Shown in pieces: positions 1-8,173 of a stretch of 64,000 nucleotides of DNA (position 1 is its first letter; every line of letters begins with the position of its first letter). Location of the stretch: positions 380,890 through 444,889 of the forward strand of contig NZ_LGIQ01000002.1 of assembly GCF_001187725.1 (NCBI RefSeq). The letters run 5' to 3'. This DNA comes from Brevibacillus reuszeri (GTDB lineage: Bacteria > Bacillota > Bacilli > Brevibacillales > Brevibacillaceae). The translations under genes were made by a program, and so were the position numbers. The notes below the pieces were generated by a model. That model was not told the DNA's origin. It saw only the letters and a list, made by a program, of their open reading frames with translations, and searched no databases.

Positions 1-1
1 T

Positions 2-628
2 GCAGAGCTGTTGAATCGAGGAGTCAAGCAGGCGCGCGGGGAAGTGATTATTTTCTTGTCACCAACAATGATCGTTCCGCGCGATTTCATCAGCGTCCAT
101 CTGCATGCCCATGAGAAGCAGCAAAAACTCGTACTTCTCGGACTTTGTGCGAGGCGTATTTATTCGGTATATGATCCGGGCTTCAGCCCGATCCAGCATG
201 CTGAATGCAAGGAATGGCTGGAAAATTATCCGTATATCAAGCGGCCGCATTCCCATACACAAACGATCCGCTTGCTTGAGGAGGGGCATATTGTAAATGG
301 TCAGGCATTCCCGATCGGTCTGCCCTGTCCGGAAGCAGAGAAGCGTCTTACGATCAGGCAAAAATACGGATCGAGCTTATCCGGTTATCGCTGGCCGTGG
401 ACCCTGTTTTCAACCAGGCATGCTTCCCTCTCACGCGCCAGTCTGGATACGGCCGGGGCCTTCAAGGCCTTGCCACTTATAGAAATGGAGCGTGATCTGG
501 CGAAGCGCCTGATCAAAAAAGGAGCGGTGTTTCAGTTTGACGAAAAGCTGACACTGCTGGGGCAGGAATGGGTAAAACGAAAACTACCGGACCGCCCACC
601 GCTTTCCAAGAAAAACCGCCGAGCGTGA
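2..628 (+). CDS. Glycosyltransferase family 2-like protein, 5' truncated
   Basis: This is the C-terminal part of a protein that begins before the window; the frame is open back to base 2, so the TTG at 11 is unlikely to be the true start. The segment N-R-G-x-x-x-A-R-G-E followed by a hydrophobic strand ending FLSPT matches the part of GT-A family 2 enzymes where the DxD motif normally sits, but here the acidic residues are replaced by S-P-T. The later part (RHASLSR, then an acidic E-x-E and K-R-L-I-K-K-G) resembles the acceptor side of these enzymes. It probably transfers a sugar to a surface or peptide acceptor; the substrate cannot be told. The missing DxD is a reason for caution about activity. 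Confidence 0.6.
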   Translation, partial: AELLNRGVKQARGEVIIFLSPTMIVPRDFISVHLHAHEKQQKLVLLGLCARRIYSVYDPGFSPIQHAECKEWLENYPYIKRPHSHTQTIRLLEEGHIVNGQAFPIGLPCPEAEKRLTIRQKYGSSLSGYRWPWTLFSTRHASLSRASLDTAGAFKALPLIEMERDLAKRLIKKGAVFQFDEKLTLLGQEWVKRKLPDRPPLSKKNRRA

Positions 629-646
629 ACAGCCCGGCGGTTTTTG
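611..646. terminator. Bidirectional intrinsic terminator
   Basis: Stem of 11 bp (AAAAACCGCCG with CGGCGGTTTTT), loop of 13 nt. It overlaps the end of the glycosyltransferase gene and lies just past the stop of the minus-strand spore gene, so it can serve both. Confidence 0.85.
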
Positions 647-650
647 CCTG

Positions 651-782
651 CTAACGGTTTTCTTTTAACCGCTCTTGTGGTTCACTATTAATGGAGCCAT
701 CAGATCGAACGGCTTCTGATTGGGATTTTGGCCCTCTGATTTCTGCGGTTTTCCCGAAGTCTTTTGCTTTGTTGCGTACCAT
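651..782 (-). CDS. sspK: Small acid-soluble spore protein, SspK type
   Basis: A 43-residue ORF starting MVRNKAKDFG and ending NSEPQERLKENR. The N-terminal MVRNKAK, the central D-G-S-I-N and the C-terminal PQER are features I recognise from Bacillus SspK. These minor SASPs are made in the forespore and bind or coat spore contents; family knowledge says they are dispensable and sigma-G dependent. A very strong ribosome-binding site (GAGGAGGAGGAC) sits 4 bases before the ATG. It is short enough to be missed by automatic calling. It is followed by the bidirectional terminator at 611-646. The protein is shorter in its middle than the Bacillus version as I remember it. Identity is from motif memory, so moderate certainty. 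Confidence 0.75.
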   Translation of the reverse strand: MVRNKAKDFGKTAEIRGPKSQSEAVRSDGSINSEPQERLKENR

Positions 783-879
783 GTCTTGTCCTCCTCCTCA
801 TGCCAGATGGACATAGTATGACCAGGTTTGAGCCAGAGAATGAGGACAGAAATGAGATAGAGAAAGGATGGAAGTTAAA

Positions 880-1146
880 ATGGCGAAGAAACAGCGCAAG
901 CATGAGCGTCCAGCTATGCAAGCGGAAGAAACAAAAAACGGACTAAACAGTCTGAAGGATATGCTGAATGCTGATGCCCTTGGAAAGCTCAAGCTGCTGG
1001 AAAAGGAAATGAAGGCGGACAGCGAACGAAAAGCACAAGAATTGGCTGAGCAAAAGCGTCGTGAGCAGGAAGAACGCGAGCGAAACAAAAGCTTTGGCGA
1101 GCTCTTGGCTGATTATGAGAAAAAGGGCGGAGGCAAGTTTAGCTAA
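880..1146 (+). CDS. DUF3886 (YqkE-like) charged helical protein
   Basis: An 88-residue, highly charged protein beginning MAKKQRKHERP. It has a short segment (SLKDMLNADALGKLKLLEKEMK) followed by a long Lys/Glu/Arg/Gln-rich helix and the conserved ending NKSFGELLADYEKKGGGKF, which matches the DUF3886 family (B. subtilis YqkE). No enzymatic motif; role unknown. I prefer the ATG at 880 to the ATG at 868, because GGAAG lies at a good distance before 880 whereas 868 has its Shine-Dalgarno too close. The stop codon overlaps the next ORF's start in a TAATG arrangement, suggesting translational coupling. Confidence 0.75.
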   Translation: MAKKQRKHERPAMQAEETKNGLNSLKDMLNADALGKLKLLEKEMKADSERKAQELAEQKRREQEERERNKSFGELLADYEKKGGGKFS

Positions 1147-1292
1147 TGCGTGATGAGCAGCAGAAGGCTCGCCCTGACACCTCGAAAAATGGCATGATGA
1201 AAAAGCGTCAATTGGCTGTAAAAGATGAGTCCATCAAGGAACGAGGCCGTCAGGTTCTCAATCGTTTGGGTAAAAAGGAGCCAAAGGAGTGA
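1146..1292 (+). CDS. Small basic protein, coupled to DUF3886 gene
   Basis: A 48-residue ORF (MRDEQQKARPDTSKNG... ending LGKKEPKE) whose ATG shares its A with the stop codon of the upstream gene. It is Lys/Arg/Glu-rich with no hydrophobic stretch and no motif I recognise. Support comes from the TAATG overlap and the strand and spacing in a run of three small genes; there is no independent Shine-Dalgarno beyond the end of the upstream gene. It may be a real small protein or a fortuitous ORF. Confidence 0.5.
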   Translation: MRDEQQKARPDTSKNGMMKKRQLAVKDESIKERGRQVLNRLGKKEPKE

Positions 1293-1342
1293 TTTTTTTC
1301 CGTCCCATCCCATATAGCTAGGGAAGGGAAAGGAGGGAGATC

Positions 1343-1519
1343 ATGGGGACAATCCTGCTCCTGATCAGTCTCCTCTGCGTTGCTGTTGGCACCTGGAAGC
1401 TGAGCGGGATTTACAAGTCTGACAAGGCAGACAACAAAACGATTTGGTGGGCCGTGGCGAGCGTCGGGATAGCGCTTTTTTTTCTTTTGAAGCTGATGAC
1501 GGATACTTTTCCAACGTAA
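1343..1519 (+). CDS. Small two-helix membrane protein
   Basis: A 58-residue ORF starting MGTILLLISLLCVAVG. It has an N-terminal hydrophobic helix (residues 2-18), a charged loop (GIYKSDKADNKT) and a second helix (about 34-50), so both ends probably lie on the same side of the membrane. An AAAGGAGG Shine-Dalgarno sits 7 bases before the ATG. Third of three small plus-strand genes, closed by a strong terminator at 1521-1563. No family recognised; function unknown. Confidence 0.7.
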   Translation: MGTILLLISLLCVAVGTWKLSGIYKSDKADNKTIWWAVASVGIALFFLLKLMTDTFPT

Positions 1520-1520
1520 A

Positions 1521-1563
1521 GCATGCACCGAAAGCGCAAGCAACGCCCGGTGCATGTTTTTTG
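1521..1563 (+). terminator. Intrinsic terminator
   Basis: CATGCACCG at 1522-1530 pairs perfectly with CGGTGCATG at 1548-1556, followed by TTTTTT. It ends the small-gene run and separates it from the convergent efflux operon. Confidence 0.85.
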
Positions 1564-1572
1564 TTTCCCGTT

Positions 1573-2763
1573 TTATTCGTAACGCAATGCTTCGATTGGA
1601 TCAAGCTTGGCTGCTTTGTTCGCAGGGTAGAGGCCAAAGAAGATACCGATCGCGCTGGAAAAGCCAAAGGCAATAAACACACTGTTCCAGGAAAGCGTCG
1701 GCGGCAAATTGGCAAAGTGCGCAATCAGAGCGGCAATTCCGAGACCGAACAAGACGCCGATCAGACCGCCAATCAAGCATACGATCACCGACTCGATCAG
1801 GAATTGAACCAGAATATCCCGGCGTCTGGCGCCAAGCGCTTTGCGAATCCCGATCTCTCGCGTACGCTCTGTGACAGAAACGAGCATGATATTCATAACC
1901 CCGACACCACCCACCACGAGCGAAATACCGGCAATCACACTAAAGATCAAAGTCAGCGTGCCAGTCAGCTGATTGAACTGGTCGACTGATTCTTGCATGC
2001 TGCGAGCCATATAATGGTCTTTCTTTTGATGCTTGCGGCTGAGGTATTGCTTTACTTGCTGCATGGCAGGATTCACAGACGCTTTATCGATGGCTTTTCC
2101 CATAAACGTCTGGACGGAGGGCTCTTCCTGCAAGGTTTGGTGGAAGCGAATCGGGACAAAGGCACCAAAGGTTTGCGCACCCATGTCAAACTTGAATTTC
2201 TCCTCCGTGTATGTCCCGATAACAACGAGCGAGTTGTTTCCCCAGCGTACACGCTGTCCGATCGGATTCATTTGTCCAAACAGCTTTTCCCCGAGTGCTT
2301 CCTCCAGCACGACTACAGCACGTTGTTCCTTGTCGTCTGTACTGTTGAAAAGACGCCCTTTTGCTACCTTCATTGTCTTTTGCATGGCAAAGTAATCAGA
2401 TGTAGTAGCTGAGAGGTTAACCCGTTCTTCCTTCTTTGGACCCTTCATTTCGATGGTTGTGGAGTTGTAGGGAACGATGTATTCGATTGCGGGACTGATC
2501 TTGCTGAGTACCTCCGCATCCTCTACCGTCAAATCATCATTAGACATGGTTTCTTTGGTTTCCCAGTTAATGTAGACATTGAAGGTGTTTTGCCCAAACT
2601 TCTCCATCTCCTGATTGATGGCATTTTGACCACCCTCACCAAGAGTCGTCACCGTAATGACAGAGGTAATCCCGATAATAATCCCGAGCATCGTCAGACT
2701 GGAGCGCATTTTGTTCGCCCAAATTCCTTCTACTGCGGTAGTGAAGCTCTCCAAAAAATTCAT
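1573..2763 (-). CDS. MacB/FtsX-type ABC transporter permease (YknZ-like)
   Basis: 396 residues with the MacB layout: one N-terminal helix (MRSSLTMLGIIIGITSVITV, residues 19-38), a large extracytoplasmic MacB_PCD domain (about 45-265), then three helices in a C-terminal FtsX domain containing the signature RTREIGIRKALGARRRDIL. It works with the ATPase and adaptor genes upstream; the order adaptor, ATPase, permease equals B. subtilis yknX-yknY-yknZ, which protects against the SdpC toxin. The start overlaps the ATPase stop by 4 bases. Substrate here is unknown: a peptide or drug is likely. A YknW homologue is not seen. Confidence 0.9.
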   Translation of the reverse strand: MNFLESFTTAVEGIWANKMRSSLTMLGIIIGITSVITVTTLGEGGQNAINQEMEKFGQNTFNVYINWETKETMSNDDLTVEDAEVLSKISPAIEYIVPYNSTTIEMKGPKKEERVNLSATTSDYFAMQKTMKVAKGRLFNSTDDKEQRAVVVLEEALGEKLFGQMNPIGQRVRWGNNSLVVIGTYTEEKFKFDMGAQTFGAFVPIRFHQTLQEEPSVQTFMGKAIDKASVNPAMQQVKQYLSRKHQKKDHYMARSMQESVDQFNQLTGTLTLIFSVIAGISLVVGGVGVMNIMLVSVTERTREIGIRKALGARRRDILVQFLIESVIVCLIGGLIGVLFGLGIAALIAHFANLPPTLSWNSVFIAFGFSSAIGIFFGLYPANKAAKLDPIEALRYE

Positions 2764-3479
2764 GTGACGATCACCTCGTCTGACGGGGTGGCAAAGAGTC
2801 GCTCAGTGACCCGTTCATCCCGAATAATCACTCCGTCTTTAAAAGTGACGATCCGCTCAGCATGCTGGGCGATGTCCAACTCGTGCGTAACCAGGATGAT
2901 CGTGACACCCTGTGCATGCAGCTCCTGAAACATAGCCATGATTTCAATGCCAGACCGGCTGTCGAGATTCCCGGTTGGTTCGTCGGCCAGCAAAATGGCA
3001 GGGCGGTTAACCAATGAACGAGCGATTGCTACCCGCTGCTTTTGTCCACCGGAGAGCTGTGTCGGCTTGTGGTGTATGCGCTCAGCAAGTCCTACACGTT
3101 TGAGTGCTTCGGTCGCACGCTTCCTGCGTTCAGAACGGCTAATATTGGCGTACATCATTGGCAGCTCTACATTGTGCAGAGAGGTAGAGCGAGCCAAAAG
3201 ATTAAACGATTGAAAGACGAAGCCGATTTTTTGATTGCGAACATGGGCAAGCTGCTGGTCCTTCAGACTGCTTACCTCAATCCCATCCAGCATATATGTA
3301 CCCGTATCCGGGCGATCTAGACAACCTAGCATGTTCATAAATGTTGATTTCCCTGATCCCGATGGTCCCATGATGGCGACGAATTCGCCTTGTTCCACCA
3401 AGAGAGAGACGCCTTTTAAAATAGGAAGTGTAGAGTCGCCCGTTTTATATGATTTCGTCAAGCCTTCTACGTGAAGCAT
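2760..3479 (-). CDS. ABC transporter ATPase (YknY/LolD/MacB type)
   Basis: 239-residue nucleotide-binding protein with Walker [10 protein letters not shown] (residues about 39-47), Q-loop, signature LSGGQKQR, Walker [13 protein letters not shown] and the H-loop VTHE. The TGNLDS sequence after Walker B is typical of the MacB/LolD/FtsE subfamily, which couples to FtsX-fold permeases without moving substrate through the membrane. AAAGGAGG precedes the ATG. It sits between adaptor and permease and overlaps the permease start by 4 bases. Confidence 0.93.
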   Translation of the reverse strand: MLHVEGLTKSYKTGDSTLPILKGVSLLVEQGEFVAIMGPSGSGKSTFMNMLGCLDRPDTGTYMLDGIEVSSLKDQQLAHVRNQKIGFVFQSFNLLARSTSLHNVELPMMYANISRSERRKRATEALKRVGLAERIHHKPTQLSGGQKQRVAIARSLVNRPAILLADEPTGNLDSRSGIEIMAMFQELHAQGVTIILVTHELDIAQHAERIVTFKDGVIIRDERVTERLFATPSDEVIVT

Positions 3480-3511
3480 TGTCGGCTGACCTCCTTTCCT
3501 GCTTAAGTGGG

Positions 3512-4786
3512 CTACATACCCATTCCTGCTCCGCCCGGCATCGGCATGATTGGTACTCCATCGGTCAAGGAATCAACAGGGCTCAAAATAATTTGTTCAT
3601 CACCATTCAAACCGGATTTCACATGAGAGAACAGCTCGTTTTCCGTGCCTGTTTCGATTTTTTGCTTTTTCGCTACTCCATCAGCTGCGATCCAGACAAA
3701 CGTGCTGCCGTCCGCATCCTGTTGTACGGCTTCAATCGGTACTTGCAGCGCTTGATCAATTTTTTGGACGGAAATATTGATGTCGACATGGAAGCCAGGC
3801 TTGAGCGCAGACAAATCACCTTCAGGCGTTAACGTCACTTTGACACGGGTTTTTTCGCCTTGGCCCGAGCTGCTTTGTGTGGTGGTTGCTGTTGGTGCAA
3901 TCCGCGTGACCTTTGCATTCAGCTGTTGTTTACCGAGTGTCGTGCCTTCGATGACTGCAGTTTGTCCCGCCTTCATTTTGTTTACATCTGATTCATTAAT
4001 ATCTGCCTGAATCAACAGGTTGTCGAGATTTGCGAGTGTGAGGATCTCTGTTCCTTTGTTCACGTATTGTCCGTTGTCGGCTGCAACCGCAATGATGGTT
4101 CCATCTGCTGGAGCGACGAGAACGCTTTGGACGCGGTCCTTTTCCAACTGCCCGCGTTCCACTTGCAGCTTATTGATTTGTGCTTGCTGAGAAGCGATTT
4201 CTTCTTTGCGAGGCCCCTTTTTCTTGAGGGAGAGCTGCTGCTTGGCTACATTCAGAGTAGAAAGAGTAGAGTCTACCTGAGATTTGGCTTTATCCAGCTC
4301 CTGCTGGGTAGAAGCACCCGATGTAAAAAGCTGATGCATCCGGTCGTATTCTTTTTTAGCTGTATCGTACTCGCGCTGCGCTTGCAAGACGCGTTCGTTC
4401 TCCTGCGCCACTTCCTCTGGCTCACTCCCTACCTGCGCTTTTGCCAGATTGGCTCTCGCCAGCTCCATTTGAGCGTCGATATCGAGAATTTTGCTATCGA
4501 CGTCAGATGTATCGATTTTCGCGATGACCTGTCCCTTTTTGACTTTGTCTCCTTCCTTGACTACGAATTCTCGCAAGGTTCCGGTTACATTCGCGTACTG
4601 CTTTTGCTTGTCCTCAACAATAACGACCCCTGAAGTGAGAATTTTGCTTTCAAGTGTCGACTTCGTTGCCGTTCCGATGTTTACGGGCATACCCATGGCT
4701 TGCCCAGATCCCATCATGTTGAGTCCGACATAACCTACGCCCAGGAGGACTACTACGGAACCGATGATCCACCAGCGTTTTTTCAT
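3512..4786 (-). CDS. RND/MacA-type membrane fusion adaptor (YknX-like)
   Basis: 424 residues: N-terminal membrane anchor (WWIIGSVVVLLGVGYVGLNMM), a split lipoyl domain around a coiled-coil hairpin of about 120 residues (QMELARANLAKAQ to ERGQLEKDRV), a beta-barrel, and a Met/Gly/Pro-rich tail (PMPGGAGMGM). This is the HlyD_D23/MacA arrangement used to link an ABC exporter to the envelope. First gene of the operon, AAGGGG Shine-Dalgarno before the ATG. In B. subtilis the equivalent binds the YknYZ transporter. The Met-rich tail is unusual; it might bind metal, but that is a guess. Confidence 0.88.
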   Translation of the reverse strand: MKKRWWIIGSVVVLLGVGYVGLNMMGSGQAMGMPVNIGTATKSTLESKILTSGVVIVEDKQKQYANVTGTLREFVVKEGDKVKKGQVIAKIDTSDVDSKILDIDAQMELARANLAKAQVGSEPEEVAQENERVLQAQREYDTAKKEYDRMHQLFTSGASTQQELDKAKSQVDSTLSTLNVAKQQLSLKKKGPRKEEIASQQAQINKLQVERGQLEKDRVQSVLVAPADGTIIAVAADNGQYVNKGTEILTLANLDNLLIQADINESDVNKMKAGQTAVIEGTTLGKQQLNAKVTRIAPTATTTQSSSGQGEKTRVKVTLTPEGDLSALKPGFHVDINISVQKIDQALQVPIEAVQQDADGSTFVWIAADGVAKKQKIETGTENELFSHVKSGLNGDEQIILSPVDSLTDGVPIMPMPGGAGMGM

Positions 4787-4936
4787 GATCGATTTCCCCT
4801 TATTTTTCTTGAAGTGGTAAAAGAAAGCGTAATGTCAAAATGTTTCGTTGCTCGAAAGGTTATACGAAAAGATTGGAAAAGGGTTACAGTTGTGGCGAAA
4901 TATTTATGATTTCATCGCTTTTTGATAGGTTTTGAC

Positions 4937-4950
4937 GTAAAGTACTTTAC
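4937..4950. promoter_or_regulatory. Perfect 14-bp palindrome, candidate operator
   Basis: GTAAAGTACTTTAC lies in the divergent region between the efflux operon and pgi, immediately after a TTGAC that could be a -35 element. Palindromes of this kind are typical dimeric repressor sites (MarR, TetR or similar). Which gene it controls is not shown by the sequence. Confidence 0.45.
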
Positions 4951-5004
4951 GGGCAAATCCCGTGATAAGATAAGGAATAGATGACGTTCCTTTGGAGGGG
5001 AGCC

Positions 5005-6594
5005 ATGAACCAAGCGATTCGTTTTGATTACTCCAACGCTCGTACTTTTGTCAAACCACATGAATGGGAGCAGCTTGCTCCGGCGATTGGTCAGGCGCAT
5101 GAAATGCTGCACAAAAGAACGGGACCAGGCAGAGATTATCTCGGGTGGGTGGATTGGCCCGAGAGGTATGACCGTGCTGAGTATGAACGAATCCGGCAGG
5201 CAGCGGCACGAATTTCCTCAGACTCTGATGTGCTTCTGGTCATTGGAATCGGGGGTTCTTATTTAGGGGCAAAGGCTGTGCTGGATATTCTGGGCCACAG
5301 CTTCTACAATTTGCTGCCAAAGTCGAAACGGCGTTCCCCGGAGATTTATTTTGTAGGCAACAACATCAGTCCCGTCTACATTTCTCATCTGATGGACGTG
5401 CTGGAAGGTAAAGACGCGTCGATCAACGTCATTTCCAAATCAGGTACGACGACGGAGCCTGCGATTGCATTCCGGCTTTTTCGCAACTGGCTAGAAAAAA
5501 AGTACGGGCGAGAAAAAGCAAAAGAACGAATCTACATCACGACTGACAAATCGCGAGGAGCCTTGAAAAAGCTCGCGGATGAAGAGGGCTACGAGACATT
5601 CGTCATTCCTGATGATATCGGAGGCCGGTATTCTGTCCTGACAGCTGTCGGGCTATTGCCGATCGCGGTGAGTGGAGCCGATATGGATGCACTGATGCAA
5701 GGGGCAGCAGATGCCAGAGAACAGTACATGGTCATGGACCTGCATGAAAATCCGTGCTATCAGTATGCGGCGATCCGCAATGCGCTGTATCGGAAAGGCA
5801 AGATGGTAGAATTGTTAGTCAGCTATGAGCCGCAATTTCGTTTTTTTGCCGAATGGTGGAAGCAGCTATTCGGTGAATCCGAGGGCAAGGACGGAAAAGG
5901 AATTTTTCCAGCCTCAGCCGAGTTTTCGGCGGACTTGCATTCCTTGGGACAATACATACAGGATGGGATGCGGCATTTGTTTGAAACAACGGTGTCGGTA
6001 ACAAAGCCAGCCATCGATATGACTGTGCAGGGGGACCCGGACGATGTAGATGGTCTGAATTTCCTGACAGGCAAGCACATGGGGTTTGTCAATAAAAAAG
6101 CTTTCGAAGGAACAGTCCTGGCCCACGTAGCAGGCGGAGTCCCCAATCTGTTGATTGAGATTCCGGAAGCAACAGCGTATCATGTGGGGGGCCTGATCTA
6201 CTTTTTTGAAAAGGCGTGCGGGATAAGCGGTTATTTGTTAGGCGTAAACCCGTTTGATCAGCCAGGAGTAGAGGCGTACAAAGCCAACATGTTTGCACTT
6301 CTGGGCAAACCCGGCTACGAAGAGCAGAAAGCGGAACTGGAGGCTAGATTGCGAGACAATAAGACATATTTGACCGTAGCGGAGACAGCAGCCTATCTGG
6401 AGCTCCCTGAAACTTTTATTTTGGAGAAAATTAGCCAAGGGCGGATTCGTGCCGTTCACGATGGCAATGAATACTTGATCAACAAGGATCAGTTCAAGCA
6501 CCATCTGGAGGAAATGCGCAAGCTGCGCGAGTACGAGGAAGCAGCCAGGCATGAGACGATTCCCGAAAGCTATGATGTAAAAGATGAAGACTAA
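5005..6594 (+). CDS. pgi: Glucose-6-phosphate isomerase with C-terminal excisionase-like HTH domain
   Basis: Interconverts glucose-6-phosphate and fructose-6-phosphate in glycolysis. The first ~450 of 529 residues are a normal isomerase with two SIS domains: [10 protein letters not shown] (81-90), SKSGTTTEP (144-152), the [14 protein letters not shown] signature and the C-terminal signature [19 protein letters not shown]. Bacillus enzymes usually end there. This one continues for ~78 residues (from about 452): [20 protein letters not shown], then [13 protein letters not shown] and EYLINKDQF, the pattern of the HTH_17/excisionase (MerR-like) fold, followed by a charged tail. I start at 5005, not 4981, because GGAGGGGAGCC lies directly before it. 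No frameshift is visible at the junction. Confidence 0.95.
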   Translation: MNQAIRFDYSNARTFVKPHEWEQLAPAIGQAHEMLHKRTGPGRDYLGWVDWPERYDRAEYERIRQAAARISSDSDVLLVIGIGGSYLGAKAVLDILGHSFYNLLPKSKRRSPEIYFVGNNISPVYISHLMDVLEGKDASINVISKSGTTTEPAIAFRLFRNWLEKKYGREKAKERIYITTDKSRGALKKLADEEGYETFVIPDDIGGRYSVLTAVGLLPIAVSGADMDALMQGAADAREQYMVMDLHENPCYQYAAIRNALYRKGKMVELLVSYEPQFRFFAEWWKQLFGESEGKDGKGIFPASAEFSADLHSLGQYIQDGMRHLFETTVSVTKPAIDMTVQGDPDDVDGLNFLTGKHMGFVNKKAFEGTVLAHVAGGVPNLLIEIPEATAYHVGGLIYFFEKACGISGYLLGVNPFDQPGVEAYKANMFALLGKPGYEEQKAELEARLRDNKTYLTVAETAAYLELPETFILEKISQGRIRAVHDGNEYLINKDQFKHHLEEMRKLREYEEAARHETIPESYDVKDED

Positions 6595-6675
6595 GTCATT
6601 GTAAGACTTGTCAGATGGTTGCCAAGAGGACTATACTGGTCAATGAAAAGATCGAAAACGACATAACGAAGTAGC

Positions 6676-6770
6676 AACTCGGGGAGTCCTTCATGCGGGG
6701 CTGAGAGGATGGAAGCAAAAGACCATCGACCCATTGCACCTGATCCGGATCATGCCGGCGCAGGGATATG
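6676..6770 (+). promoter_or_regulatory. TPP riboswitch (THI element)
   Basis: Contains the two conserved blocks of the thiamine pyrophosphate aptamer: GGGGCTGAGA at about 6697-6706 and ACCTGATCCGGATCATGCCG followed by GCGCAGGGA (6738-6766). It lies ~160 bases before thiO with an intrinsic terminator between them, so binding of TPP should end transcription early when thiamine is plentiful. Confidence 0.93.
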
Positions 6771-6812
6771 GTTGCCGGCAAAAACTGCGCCTTGTTTCCA
6801 TGTATGCGTATG

Positions 6813-6850
6813 AGCCCACCTTTTCCTGCTTGGGAGATGGTGGGCTTTTT
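6813..6850 (+). terminator. Riboswitch attenuator terminator before thiO
   Basis: AGCCCACC (6813-6820) pairs with GGTGGGCT (6839-6846), followed by TTTT. Its position between aptamer and coding region fits a transcription-terminating expression platform. Confidence 0.8.
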
Positions 6851-6929
6851 GATTTGCGTCAAGACGCTGCCTCTCCCCGTAGAAGATGACCTTGGTATGA
6901 CCCGGACAAACACAGTGAGGAGAGAGAGC

Positions 6930-8036
6930 ATGAGTGACTGTCTGGTAGTGGGTGGAGGAATTATTGGTCTTAGTCTGGCGTATGAGCTGTCACGACGCGG
7001 TATGGCTGTCACATTGGTTGAACAAGGCGAATGGGGCGGGCAGGCGTCTTCTGCGGCAGCAGGGATGCTGGCTCCTTTGAAAGAATTTACGGCTCCGGGA
7101 CCGATGCTCGATATGGGGGTAGCTTCCCTGCGATTGTATCCGCAGTGGGCACAGACACTGGAGGAATTCACTGCAGGAGATGTGCAGGTAAGTCTGGAAG
7201 GTCTGCTTACCGTCGCATTGAATGAGGAAGAACAAGAGCAGCTGCAAACCAAATACCATTGGCAAAAGGAAAAAGGATACGCTGTACATTGGCTCACGGG
7301 AAAAGAGCTGACCGAGGTCGAGCCGATGCTGACCGACAACGCTCAGGCTGCCATCTATTCGCCTAGAGAAGGGCACATCAACAATCGCTTGCTGCTCCGG
7401 GCGTTGGTGACAGCGTGCCGACTGCAAGGCGTTAAGCTGCTCTCGGGATGTGTAGTGAGTGGAATTGCCGTCAAAGCCGGAAAGGTCATCGGGGTAGAAA
7501 GCTCCATGGGGCCGCTTCGTGCGGAGCAAACCGTGATTACTTCCGGTGCATGGGCCGGGATCATGCTAGAGATGCTGAACGTTTCCGTGCCTGTACGGCC
7601 TGTGCGCGGACAGATTGCAGCTGTCTCCTCCGTGGGGATACCACTTCGGACAGTCATTTTCGGGACGTCAGGCTATATTACGCCTAAAAAGGATGGAAAA
7701 ATCGTGATTGGGGCCACAGAGGATGAAAGCGGCTTCCAACGTGAAGTAACAATGGCTGGCTTGGCCAGTATTTTAAATGGTGTCATGCCTTACGTTCCGG
7801 CATTGCACACAGCTGCGTTCCTGGAAGCATGGGGAGGTCTTCGCCCGGCGACGGCAGACGGTAAGCCGCTACTCGGCCCAATCCCAGGCTGGAGTGGACT
7901 CTCTATCGCAGGGGGGCATTTCCGCAACGGTATTTTGCTATCGCCGATCACGGCAAAGTGGATGGCAGATTATCTGGAGCAGGGCAGCACAGAGCATCTG
8001 GAGCCATTCTTGCCATCGCGTTTTATCAGCGAATAG
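6930..8036 (+). CDS. thiO: Glycine oxidase ThiO
   Basis: FAD enzyme that oxidises glycine to iminoglycine (dehydroglycine), the precursor for the thiazole ring of thiamine. 368 residues, the usual length. The N-terminal Rossmann motif VGGGIIGLSLAYELSRRG (about 6-23) binds FAD; later DAO-family segments include PVRPVRGQ and GGLRPATADGKPLLG, and the C-terminal GGHFRNGILLSP is the conserved FAD-contact of ThiO. Start at 6930 has GAGGAG before it; an upstream in-frame extension would run back into the attenuator. It is regulated by the TPP riboswitch upstream. No thiS, thiG or thiF follows, so it stands apart from the rest of the pathway. Confidence 0.93.
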   Translation: MSDCLVVGGGIIGLSLAYELSRRGMAVTLVEQGEWGGQASSAAAGMLAPLKEFTAPGPMLDMGVASLRLYPQWAQTLEEFTAGDVQVSLEGLLTVALNEEEQEQLQTKYHWQKEKGYAVHWLTGKELTEVEPMLTDNAQAAIYSPREGHINNRLLLRALVTACRLQGVKLLSGCVVSGIAVKAGKVIGVESSMGPLRAEQTVITSGAWAGIMLEMLNVSVPVRPVRGQIAAVSSVGIPLRTVIFGTSGYITPKKDGKIVIGATEDESGFQREVTMAGLASILNGVMPYVPALHTAAFLEAWGGLRPATADGKPLLGPIPGWSGLSIAGGHFRNGILLSPITAKWMADYLEQGSTEHLEPFLPSRFISE

Positions 8037-8173
8037 CATCTGTTTTATGTTTTTCCAGGGTTTATGTAAATATCTTGTGTGGAAATTGGGCTAGTCCAGC
8101 CTATAATACGGTACACCTCCCCATAGGCACCTGTATATGGTAGTAGAGAACCATCAGAAGGGGAGGAGTTTCC

